A stretch of 62,948 nucleotides of DNA from Bacteroides sp. Lineage in GTDB: Bacteria; Bacteroidota; Bacteroidia; Bacteroidales; UBA7960. Position 1 is the stretch's first letter, and every line of letters begins with the position of its first letter. Shown piece after piece: positions 25,391-32,715 of this stretch. A model generated the notes under the pieces. The model had not been told where the DNA came from. It searched no databases and saw only the letters and a program-made list of their open reading frames with translations. A program made the position numbers and the translations under genes. The stretch covers positions 1 to 62,948 of the forward strand of contig JAZBOS010000013.1 in the NCBI GenBank assembly GCA_036351255.1, read 5' to 3'.

Positions 25391-26617
25391 TTATTCCAGA
25401 CGCCCTTCTTTAGCCTGGACCGAGAAGAAGAAATTGAAAGTGCCCGTGATAAAGGATTCAAGGGTGGTTTCGTGCGTGCCGCCTTCCGTAGTGATGAGTT
25501 CAATATTTTGTGTACCCTGGGCCACCATTGCCTGGTATGCAGTTTGTGAATTCAGGTAAGGAACAAGCCGGTCAGCATCGCCATGAAAAAGCCTGATGGG
25601 GAAGTCAGGCCTCCAGTCATAGCAATCATTGTCAGCCAGGGCATCAAGCATTTCAGTGTCAGTGCCATCGAGAACAGATTCAATGAATTCGCTTCTGAAC
25701 AAAAAGGATGGGTTGAGTTCAATGGGGGTAAACACGCCGTTCTGTTCGATCTGGCTTGCCCAGGGCTCATTGAAATAATGGCTGTAGGGACGCTGCAACT
25801 GCGGATAAATTCTATTGTAAACATCCAGTACCCACACAAAGGTGTTGATATACTCCTGGTTTTCGTTGGAGCTGATCACATATTCAGCGGTTGCTGTTTT
25901 ATTGTATGCCCCGGCACCCACGGTAGCTGCCGTGATCAAGAATTCATCGCTATGTTCTTCCTGCATCAGCTTTAGCGTAGCCATGGTGGCAAAACCTCCT
26001 TCAGAATAACCCGTAAGGTAAAGCCGGTTGTCAGGTTCTTCCAGGTTTTCCACTTTATAATATTCATAAGAAGCTCTGATCATGTCGCGTGTAGCCGTGG
26101 CAAGGCTTGCCCGGTGCTCATAAGGGTGCTCCCGGTCAGCACTAACCCCGTAACCAATGTAATCAGGCAGGGCGGTGTGGAACCCCGTGGAGGCAAAAAA
26201 CATCAGTTGATCCGTGTACAAAGATTCGAACAGGGAAGGAGCCTCGGAGGCATTTGCAAGGGTTCCGTGCTGGAAGCTAAGCATTGGCATTGCTGCGTTA
26301 GCCTGGGGTACTAACAAAGCTCCCGAGGCCAGAATAGGTTCTCCCTCTACATCAATGGTATGATAGGTAATCCTTACCGCGGTCACGCCATATTGAACAA
26401 AGGCCGAAGCAGCAGGTGGGAAAAGCCCCCCCGAAGTAATTAGCTCCTGAACCTCCTCACGGCTTAGGGTCATTACTTTTTCATAACTTTCCAGATATAT
26501 GGGTTCATAAGGTTCGGGATTGTCATCATCCTGACAAGAAATAGCTATTGTAAAAAGGAACAGAAGCAAAAAGATCCTGTTAAACAGATTGATATTAAAA
26601 ATGCTGGTGCTTTTCAT
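25391..26617 (-). CDS. lipase-like alpha/beta hydrolase lipoprotein
   Basis: A 408-residue enzyme from the ATG at 26617. A lipoprotein signal (IAISCQDDD) places it in a membrane, and the acidic residues directly after the Cys resemble the export signal that sends Bacteroidota lipoproteins to the cell surface. The fold is alpha/beta hydrolase: oxyanion-side LSFQHGTLAN, nucleophile elbow YLTGYSEGG (Ser), acid in LFHGDADRLVPY, and catalytic His in EGGTHETT. The order and spacing fit the secretory lipase family (LIP). Likely cleaves an ester at the cell surface. It ends 4 nt after the convergent CHAD gene. Confidence 0.85.
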   Translation of the reverse strand: MKSTSIFNINLFNRIFLLLFLFTIAISCQDDDNPEPYEPIYLESYEKVMTLSREEVQELITSGGLFPPAASAFVQYGVTAVRITYHTIDVEGEPILASGALLVPQANAAMPMLSFQHGTLANASEAPSLFESLYTDQLMFFASTGFHTALPDYIGYGVSADREHPYEHRASLATATRDMIRASYEYYKVENLEEPDNRLYLTGYSEGGFATMATLKLMQEEHSDEFLITAATVGAGAYNKTATAEYVISSNENQEYINTFVWVLDVYNRIYPQLQRPYSHYFNEPWASQIEQNGVFTPIELNPSFLFRSEFIESVLDGTDTEMLDALADNDCYDWRPDFPIRLFHGDADRLVPYLNSQTAYQAMVAQGTQNIELITTEGGTHETTLESFITGTFNFFFSVQAKEGRLE

Positions 26618-26791
26618 CAAAAAAAAATTTAAATTAGGGTTAATGTATCCTTTATCTTCGATTGGCCATGGCCGGATGAATATGCAGTTCAAAGCCTGAT
26701 TTGGCAATGAGGGTGGGGTTGCTGCTGAGTGCCATAGGTTTAGTCGTTTGAAAAACAAAGGTAGGCAAATCCGGATGGACGATGCCTCATC

Positions 26792-27367
26792 CTAAGCATT
26801 CTCCCCGGATCGCCCTTTCTCCATTAAATATTCAATCACTTTACGCTGATGGTCAATTTCACTTTCAAGCCTGCGGATCCTTGCGCTCAGATGCCTGATC
26901 TCGATCTCTTTTTCACGACATTCCTGGCAAACACCGGGAGCTTTCTCATCTTGCCTTTCATTCGTATTTTCCAGATTGAAAGAATCCGGGCTTTCAGGTT
27001 CTTCCAACCTGGATTTCCGCAATATGAAATTACTTTCAGCAGTTTTATTCCTTCGGTTGAAGTTCATGTTCTCATTGGGCAAATCCATATGAGGATCATC
27101 GGCCTTTTCATAAAACATGATTCCCGATTCTTCAACGGGATAATTTCTTCTGAACATAGGCTCCTGACCATAATCCAGGTAGCGGGGATTCACGCCGTAG
27201 ATATGTTCGAGCAGGATCCTGGCACGCTCGTTCAGGGGATTGCGTCCCTGTTCTATGCTGGCCCAGGTGGTGAGGGCCATTCCCATCCGTTCGCCAAACT
27301 CTTTCTGGGTCAAGCCCGCGGCTTTCCGGATGTTTTTCAGGCGTTCTATGAGTGCTTCGCTTTCCAA
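26792..27367 (-). CDS. XRE-family helix-turn-helix regulator with C-terminal coiled coil
   Basis: A 191-residue regulator. Residues 5-65 form the Cro/CI-type HTH (LIERLKNIRKAAGLTQKEFG, TTWASIEQGRNPLNERARIL, LEHIYGVNPRYLDYG). The middle (70-135) is low-complexity and charged. The C-terminus (140-185) has a CQEC pair and a heptad-like helix (EIEIRHLSARIRRLESEIDH), probably an oligomer-forming coiled coil. It is divergent from the VWA gene across 210 bp of AT-rich DNA with repeated TTACGTTTTAT motifs that could be its operators. No phage genes are nearby, so a chromosomal role is more likely than a prophage repressor. Confidence 0.88.
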   Translation of the reverse strand: MESEALIERLKNIRKAAGLTQKEFGERMGMALTTWASIEQGRNPLNERARILLEHIYGVNPRYLDYGQEPMFRRNYPVEESGIMFYEKADDPHMDLPNENMNFNRRNKTAESNFILRKSRLEEPESPDSFNLENTNERQDEKAPGVCQECREKEIEIRHLSARIRRLESEIDHQRKVIEYLMEKGRSGENA

Positions 27368-27398
27368 GGGAGGAAGAAATTAAAAAAAATTATGAAAA

Positions 27399-27467
27399 AT
27401 TACGTTTTATATTATTAAAATACGTAAATTAGCACTAGTTTTTGGTGGGTAGATTACGTTTTATAAT
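27399..27467. promoter_or_regulatory. repeated ATTACGTTTTATA motif between XRE and VWA genes
   Basis: ATTACGTTTTATA occurs at 27399-27411 and 27453-27465 as direct repeats, and a related inverted site (AAAATACGTAAATT, 27417-27430, with the TACGTA core) lies between them. Three related sites in a short divergent promoter fit cooperative binding by the XRE regulator encoded at one side. Confidence 0.45.
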
Positions 27468-27577
27468 GATTAACGAAAAATTACCGCCCCGTGTTTCATT
27501 CTTAAGTATAAAATTAATAAAAAATGTAATAGCTCCGGAATCCCGAAAATCATTATTAACCAATAAAACCCTACGTT

Positions 27578-28240
27578 ATGAAAAGCTTAATGAAGATCTT
27601 CAACCTGATTATCCTTGACGAGAGCGGCTCGATGCATTCTATTAAGAACGCCACTTTGAGCGGCTTTAACGAGGTATTTGAAACCATCAGGCAGGCGGAA
27701 ACGAGCAATGAAAACCAGGTGCATTTTGTTTCCTTCTTTTCCTTCAACACCGATGGCATCAAAACCCAGCTGTTCAACCAGCCTGCCTCCATGCTGAAAG
27801 CCCTTACCGCCGATCAGTACCAGCCCCGCAATGGCACCCCATTATACGATGCGATGGGCTTTGCCCTGAGCAAGCAAAGGGACAGCCTGGACGGCTATCA
27901 GGATGCGGCAGTGCTGGTGACTATCCTGACCGATGGTGAGGAAAACGCCTCGCGTGAATACAGCGGAATGGCCATCACCGCCCTGATTGACGAGCTCAAA
28001 AAGCTGGGCTGGACCATCACCTATATCGGGGCTAACCACGATGTCTATGCTTTTTCTAAAAAACACGGGATTGACAATGCAATGTCCTACCGGGCCAACG
28101 AGAAGGATATGCGCAAAGCCTTTGCCCAGGAAAGACATTCCAGGGTTATGTTTTATATGGCACCCGAAAAAAAAACCGGAAAAGATTTTTTTAAGGATGC
28201 TTCCGAAGCGGAGAAAGAGGGAAAAGATCCGAAAAAATAA
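27578..28240 (+). CDS. von Willebrand factor A domain protein
   Basis: A 220-residue VWA protein without signal peptide, so cytoplasmic. The metal-ion-dependent adhesion site is visible: NLIILDESGSMHS near residue 12 (DxSxS), the Thr of RNGTPLYDAMG near 90, and the Asp of VTILTDGEENAS near 112. The C-terminus is Lys/Glu-rich. Cytoplasmic VWA proteins usually help assemble complexes with ATPases or form part of stress systems such as the tellurite type, but no partner gene of that kind is adjacent. The divergent XRE regulator is its probable controller. A clean terminator follows. Confidence 0.88.
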   Translation: MKSLMKIFNLIILDESGSMHSIKNATLSGFNEVFETIRQAETSNENQVHFVSFFSFNTDGIKTQLFNQPASMLKALTADQYQPRNGTPLYDAMGFALSKQRDSLDGYQDAAVLVTILTDGEENASREYSGMAITALIDELKKLGWTITYIGANHDVYAFSKKHGIDNAMSYRANEKDMRKAFAQERHSRVMFYMAPEKKTGKDFFKDASEAEKEGKDPKK

Positions 28241-28295
28241 TAAATGCAGGCTTCATTTTTACGGTTGTTTATTGTTAAACTTGCTAAAATTGTAT

Positions 28296-28333
28296 ACCGG
28301 CTGGCTTTTGGTCAGCCGGTTTTAATATTTTTT
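28296..28333 (+). terminator. intrinsic terminator after the VWA gene
   Basis: Stem ACCGGCTG with CAGCCGGT, a 9-nt loop and a T-rich tail (TTTAATATTTTTT). The palindromic element downstream is therefore outside the VWA transcript. Confidence 0.85.
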
Positions 28334-28376
28334 ACCTGCTGATTTCCAATAGTTTACCTTCTAATAAATTTTCCCC

Positions 28377-28455
28377 TTCATAGTTAATACGGAGTTAATA
28401 CGGAGTTTATTCGGTTTAAACCGAATAAACTCCGTATTAACTCCGAGGATGGTAT
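28377..28455. repeat. modular palindromic element, copy 2
   Basis: A 79-nt element, ungapped against copy 1. The core 28390-28445 is a perfect 56-nt loopless palindrome. The left arm is three 11-nt modules, AGTTAATACGG twice and AGTTTATTCGG, read into GGTTTAAACC and mirrored on the right. It starts after the VWA terminator and ends 172 bp before the PhnD-like gene, so it may belong to that gene's upstream region. It has no T-run. Confidence 0.88.
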
Positions 28456-28626
28456 ATGCCTGGTTCAACCATGAAGTCAAATTCGTCCATTTGAAATTCG
28501 TGCGAAATTAATTTTTTATTGATCAGAGTGTAAAAATCCTTACTGACCGGAATGTGTCTCGGAGAAGTCCTTGATTTTTTGTATCTTGAAGTATGAAATT
28601 ATTTATTTTTGTTTTTTTGTAAACCT

Positions 28627-29556
28627 ATGAAAAACAACACACTGGTGCGACTCCCTTTTCTTTTTCTGTTCTTTGTATTGCTGTTGATCAGCAATTCCTG
28701 CCGGAGCCCTCAAACGGAAACCGTTGTGGTTGACTTTTCTGATGTCCTTCCTGAAGTGGAAATGTCGGACTCAAGCCATTCCAGGGCTTCCATCAGGGTG
28801 GCCATTGCAACGGTGATTTCTCCGCGAGAGAGTTTTATTTATTATAAGGATCTCTTCGATTATATGGCCGAGCAACTGGGGCTGGATGTTGAGTTTAAAC
28901 AGCGGATGACCTATGAGGAAGTAAACAGCCTGCTGGCCCAAAACCAGGTTGACATTGCCTTTATTTGCAGCGGCGCATATGTGGTGGCTTCCGATTCAGT
29001 CGAATTGCTGGCCGTCCCCCTCCACAATGGTTTGCCTTATTACCAGGGCTATGTTATTACCCGGCAGGATTCGGACATCCGCCGCTTTGAAGATTTTCGG
29101 GGCAGGTCTTTCACCTACTCCGATCCCTTGTGTTTTACGGGCAAGCTTTTCATTGATGGTAAACTGGCCGATATGGGTACACATGCCGATGCTTTTTTTG
29201 GAAGCATTCTGTATTCTAATTCGCACGACATTTCTATCCAGATGGTCTCGCGTGGCCTGGTGGACGGGGCATCGGTCAATGGATTGATCTTTGACTATCT
29301 TTCAGCCTTCCAGCCCAGTCACGTTGAGAACATTCGGGTCATTGAGAAAAGCGGTTATTTTGGCATCCCGCCCATTGTAAACGCCAAAGGAATGCCTGAT
29401 ACGCTGAAGGCTGACATCCAGTCGTTTCTGCAGGAATTGCACCTCAACGAAAAAGGGCGAGGTATTCTGAATCACTTGCAGGTTGACAAATTCATCCTTT
29501 CGGGAGATACTTTATATGACGGGGTCCGGGAAGCCAGAAAGCGTTTGATGCAATGA
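28627..29556 (+). CDS. PhnD-like periplasmic binding lipoprotein
   Basis: A 309-residue lipoprotein from the ATG at 28627 (lipobox ISNSCRS). The mature domain is a type II periplasmic binding fold of the PhnD group: IRVAIATVISPRESFIYYKD, QVDIAFICSGAYVVA, RGRSFTYSDPLCFTGKLFID, and a C-terminal FLQELHLNEKG helix. PhnD-like proteins usually feed phosphite/phosphonate ABC importers, but no permease or ATPase gene is here. Instead the gene overlaps the histidine kinase by 4 nt. The context argues for a sensory role: the protein binds a small anion and contacts the kinase. Confidence 0.85.
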   Translation: MKNNTLVRLPFLFLFFVLLLISNSCRSPQTETVVVDFSDVLPEVEMSDSSHSRASIRVAIATVISPRESFIYYKDLFDYMAEQLGLDVEFKQRMTYEEVNSLLAQNQVDIAFICSGAYVVASDSVELLAVPLHNGLPYYQGYVITRQDSDIRRFEDFRGRSFTYSDPLCFTGKLFIDGKLADMGTHADAFFGSILYSNSHDISIQMVSRGLVDGASVNGLIFDYLSAFQPSHVENIRVIEKSGYFGIPPIVNAKGMPDTLKADIQSFLQELHLNEKGRGILNHLQVDKFILSGDTLYDGVREARKRLMQ

Positions 29557-31067
29557 AAAAAGCCCGTATCCCCCTCTTTACCAAGTTTGCCATTGGCATC
29601 AGCCTGACCGTGCTGGTGTTTGGGTTGTTCAATGCGCTGATTGTGCGCAATTCAGTGAGCCATGCATTGAATACTGAATTTGAAAAGCGGGGTTATTTCA
29701 TTGCAAGGGCAGTGGCCGAGCAGGCCGTGTTTTATATCCTTTCCGAAGACCCTGCGGGACTGAACTCACTGATCAATGAGATCAAAGCCATCGACCCGAC
29801 TATCGATTATGTTTTTATCGTTTCAGAAATGGGCGAGGTGCTTGCCCACTCCTTTCCTGAGCAGGTTCCTGAAGGACTGCTTGAGGCAAATATTCCCGAC
29901 AGCGCCCTCAGCATTGTTTCCGTTCGTGATCAGGAAGACTCCCACCGGTTTATCCGCGATTTCAGCGTTCCTATCTTAAGCCGCAATGTAGCCTACGTGC
30001 GGCTGGGTATTCTTGAAAATGAGATTGTGGATCACGTCAATGAGACCATTACCACGCTGTGGTTTATGGTTGCCCTGTTTCTTTTGCTGGGATTGCTGGC
30101 GGCCCTGTTCTTTTCCTACACCATTGCCACACCCCTTAGAGTGCTCAGCAACCAGTCGCAGAACATTGATATCCGGACCATTCAGGATGGCGTTCGAATC
30201 ATTCGTGAAGCTACCAGCAGCCTGTCGTTCAGGATCAGGCGGATATTCAAAAGCGATGATGAGATTGATATGTTATACAATAATTTTTCAGAGATGCTTC
30301 AACGACTGGAGCAAACCCACAATGCGATGAACCAGCTTCAGCAATCGCTCTTGCAGACAGAAAAAATGGCTTCCATAGGTACACTAACTGCTGGTATCGC
30401 ACACGAAGTCAATAACCCCTTGGCAGGCCTGCGCATTGGCCTGAACAGGATCTCACGCAGACCTGAGGATGCCGAACAAACGGTGAAATACATCGGGATG
30501 ATGCAGGAATCCCTCAACAAGATGGAACACGTAATTCAGGACCTGCTCACTTTCAGCAGGCGGAGCCCTCATGAATTCGAGGAAGTAAATACCTGTGAGA
30601 TTCTGCGGAAAATCATTAAGCTGGCAAGCTACCGTATCCGCAGGAACCAGATTGCAATTGACATCGATCCCAGCAATTGTCCGCATAAAATATCGATCGC
30701 TGCAAATCGCATGGAACAGGTTTTCCTGAATATCATCATCAATGCGATAGATTCGGTGGTTGAAAGGCAAAAAACCGAACCAGGCCTTAAAGGTAAGATT
30801 CAGATCTCAATCATTCCGGAAACGGATGTTACGAGGATTCGTTTCTCAGATAATGGAACCGGGATTGAAAATTCGCTGATTAGTAAAATATTCGACCCGT
30901 TTTATACCACCAAGAAAGTGGGAGAGGGGACAGGACTGGGGCTTTCGGTTTCTTACCAGATTGTGAAGGATCATGGGGGAGATATTCTGGTGGAAAGCGA
31001 ATACGGTGACGGTGCAGTATTTACCGTGGTGCTGCCCAATCATAAGCGTGAGGAAAAGGAGTCATAA
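29553..31067 (+). CDS. membrane histidine kinase, NtrB/AtoS type
   Basis: A 504-residue kinase. It has membrane helices at about 13-31 and 169-190 with a periplasmic sensor of about 135 residues between them (cache-like, DPTIDYVFIVSEMGEVLAHS), a HAMP-like linker, then H-box GIAHEVNNPLAG with H284, N-box FLNIIINAIDSV, G1 FSDNGTGIENS and G2 GEGTGLGLSVSY. The HEVNNPL H-box is the type that pairs with NtrC-like regulators. ATGA overlap with the PhnD-like gene implies coupled translation. Inferred to phosphorylate the sigma-54 activator encoded 44 nt downstream. Confidence 0.94.
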   Translation: MKKARIPLFTKFAIGISLTVLVFGLFNALIVRNSVSHALNTEFEKRGYFIARAVAEQAVFYILSEDPAGLNSLINEIKAIDPTIDYVFIVSEMGEVLAHSFPEQVPEGLLEANIPDSALSIVSVRDQEDSHRFIRDFSVPILSRNVAYVRLGILENEIVDHVNETITTLWFMVALFLLLGLLAALFFSYTIATPLRVLSNQSQNIDIRTIQDGVRIIREATSSLSFRIRRIFKSDDEIDMLYNNFSEMLQRLEQTHNAMNQLQQSLLQTEKMASIGTLTAGIAHEVNNPLAGLRIGLNRISRRPEDAEQTVKYIGMMQESLNKMEHVIQDLLTFSRRSPHEFEEVNTCEILRKIIKLASYRIRRNQIAIDIDPSNCPHKISIAANRMEQVFLNIIINAIDSVVERQKTEPGLKGKIQISIIPETDVTRIRFSDNGTGIENSLISKIFDPFYTTKKVGEGTGLGLSVSYQIVKDHGGDILVESEYGDGAVFTVVLPNHKREEKES

Positions 31068-31111
31068 CAGGATGATTAAATAACTTTGGTCCAATCAAGA
31101 TTTTTTGAAAT

Positions 31112-32467
31112 ATGTTAAAGATATTTGTTGTTGATGATGAAAGGCTGATCAGGGTCACCACGGCCGACGACCTGCGTGATGCAGGTTATTATGTCAGGGA
31201 ATTTGCTTCAGCGGAAGCTGCTTTACAGAGCATGCGTGAAGAAAATGCCGAGGTTGATATCGTAATTTCTGACCTTAAAATGCCCGGTATGAACGGGATA
31301 GAGTTTATCTCGCGCCTGAAAAAACTCAAGCCTGAAGTATATGTGTTGCTTATTACGGCTCACGCAACAATAGATACTGCTGTGGAGGCCATGAAATTGG
31401 GCGCTTACGATTACATCTCAAAACCCTTCAATATGGAAGAAATGCTCCTGACTATTGAGCGTATCAGGGAACTGAGATCAGTGAAGGAAGAGAATAAGCA
31501 ACTCCGCAGCCAGGTGAAGAAAAAGTTTGACCTTTCGACTTTTGTGGGCATTGGAAAGGAAACGCAGAAGGTGTTTGAACTGGTGAAGATCATCACCGAT
31601 AAAAACACCACGGTGCTGATCACGGGTGAAACTGGGACTGGCAAGGAGTTGCTGACCAACATCATTCATTATAACAGCAACCGCAGCCATAAACCCCTGA
31701 TAAAAGTCAGTTGTGCCATTCTTTCGCGTGAAATTTTTGAAAGCGAATTGTTTGGCCACGTGAAAGGAGCTTTTACAGGCGCTGAAAGCAATAAAACCGG
31801 TCGTTTTGAAATGGCTGACCAGGGCACGCTATACCTCGATGATATTGACGATATTCCCCTTGACTTGCAAGTGAAGCTCCTGCGTGCCCTTGAAGAAGGT
31901 GAAATTGAAAGGGTAGGGGGAAGCGAAACCATAAAAATTGACGTGAGGGTCATTGCCAGCACAAAAAAGGACCTGAAGCAAATGGTGGACGAAGGAAAGT
32001 TCCGCGAGGACCTTTTTTACCGGCTGAATGTATTTCCCATTAACCTTCCCCCATTGCGCGAAAGGCCGAAGGATGTTGAGCTGCTTGCGAGGTATTTTGT
32101 CAGGGAATTTTCGCATGGGGAAGAGATTGAAATTGATGATGATGTCATCGAAATCCTGAAAAATTATGCTTTTCCCGGTAATGTGCGTGAGATGAAAAAC
32201 CTGATGGAACGTCTGGTGTTGCTGGCACAGGAAGGGGTGATCAATAAAAATATCTTGCCCATAGAGGTTCGCTTTCCCGGGAAACCCCATACTTGCTTCT
32301 ACTTTGGGAACAAACCCCTCGAGGAGATTATCCGGGAGGTGGAAACCAATGCCATCCGTGATGCCTTGATGCGCTCAGGGGGAAATAAGGCCAAAGCCGC
32401 AAGTATCTTGCAGGTGCCGGCCTCAACCCTTAAATCCAGGATTGAAAAACTGAACCTGGAAACCTGA
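31112..32467 (+). CDS. sigma-54-dependent NtrC-type response regulator
   Basis: A 451-residue activator. Receiver (1-120): D9/D10, phospho-acceptor D54, T84 (ITAHA), K104. AAA+ domain (about 143-375): Walker A GETGTGKE (172-179), GAFTGA (219-224, the sigma-54 contact loop), arginine finger region REDLFYRLNVFP (298-309). Fis-type HTH at 405-448 (RDALMRSGGNKAKAASILQV). Odd point: Walker B reads TLYLDDID, with Asp244 where family members nearly always have the catalytic Glu. GAFTGA intact means sigma-54 activation is expected. Tandem palindromes begin 8 nt after its stop codon. Confidence 0.95.
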   Translation: MLKIFVVDDERLIRVTTADDLRDAGYYVREFASAEAALQSMREENAEVDIVISDLKMPGMNGIEFISRLKKLKPEVYVLLITAHATIDTAVEAMKLGAYDYISKPFNMEEMLLTIERIRELRSVKEENKQLRSQVKKKFDLSTFVGIGKETQKVFELVKIITDKNTTVLITGETGTGKELLTNIIHYNSNRSHKPLIKVSCAILSREIFESELFGHVKGAFTGAESNKTGRFEMADQGTLYLDDIDDIPLDLQVKLLRALEEGEIERVGGSETIKIDVRVIASTKKDLKQMVDEGKFREDLFYRLNVFPINLPPLRERPKDVELLARYFVREFSHGEEIEIDDDVIEILKNYAFPGNVREMKNLMERLVLLAQEGVINKNILPIEVRFPGKPHTCFYFGNKPLEEIIREVETNAIRDALMRSGGNKAKAASILQVPASTLKSRIEKLNLET

Positions 32468-32474
32468 TCCATTT

Positions 32475-32510
32475 GACGAAATATCGTCGAAATCGACGAA
32501 ATATCGTCGA
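32475..32510. promoter_or_regulatory. tandem palindromes, candidate upstream activator sites
   Basis: GACGAAATATCGTC occurs twice, at 32475-32488 and 32495-32508, 20 bp apart. Each is GACGA-AATA-TCGTC, giving four half-sites in alternating orientation. They lie about 100-130 bp upstream of a sigma-54-like promoter (32606-32622) and right next to an NtrC-type activator gene. Distance and layout are those of an enhancer for such activators. Confidence 0.6.
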
Positions 32511-32530
32511 TTTTCTGACCTCCCCAAAAA

Positions 32531-32560
32531 AGCCCTGAAAAAAAATCAGGGCTTTTCTTG
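32531..32560 (+). terminator. intrinsic terminator after the activator gene
   Basis: AGCCCTGA and TCAGGGCT form a perfect 8-bp stem with an A7 loop, followed by TTTCTTG. The tandem palindromes are between the stop codon and this hairpin, inside the 3' end of the transcript. Confidence 0.85.
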
Positions 32561-32581
32561 TTGATCTCCAATAATTTATGT

Positions 32582-32599
32582 ATATTCATTAATGAATAT
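32582..32599. promoter_or_regulatory. 18-bp AT-rich perfect palindrome
   Basis: ATATTCATTAATGAATAT, a perfect dyad between the candidate enhancer and the sigma-54-like promoter. It could be a second regulator's site or a bendable segment that helps looping; both are inference. Confidence 0.4.
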
Positions 32600-32605
32600 G
32601 TTTTT

Positions 32606-32622
32606 TTGGTCTGCTAATTGCT
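32606..32622 (+). promoter_or_regulatory. candidate sigma-54 promoter
   Basis: TTGGTCTGCTAATTGCT: GG (32608-32609) and GC (32620-32621) are exactly 10 nt apart, as required for -24/-12 promoters. The -12 half, TTGC followed by T, is a full match; the -24 half matches TTGG but not the following CAC. It lies about 100 bp after the candidate enhancer and would start transcription near 32632. Confidence 0.5.
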
Positions 32623-32629
32623 CTTTCAG

Positions 32630-32655
32630 GGCGGTGGCAAAAAAAAGCCACTGCC
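32630..32655 (+). other. 5'-leader hairpin with A8 loop
   Basis: GGCGGTGGC pairs with GCCACTGCC (one G/U pair) around eight A residues. No T-run follows, so it is not a terminator. It begins where the sigma-54-like promoter would start the transcript, placing a stable stem at the extreme 5' end of the YceI mRNA. Confidence 0.55.
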
Positions 32656-32715
32656 GTAACAAAGAGTTTGCGGATGAACATAAAAATAAATGTAAACCAT
32701 AAAAACTGAATTGTA

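Noticed and set aside
26792..27367. XRE gene as a prophage repressor
   Set aside because: No phage structural, integrase or lysis genes and no attachment-site repeats nearby.
28377..28455. Palindrome copy 2 as the terminator of the VWA gene
   Set aside because: A proper terminator with T-tail already lies at 28296-28333, and the palindrome has no T-run and an AT-rich centre.
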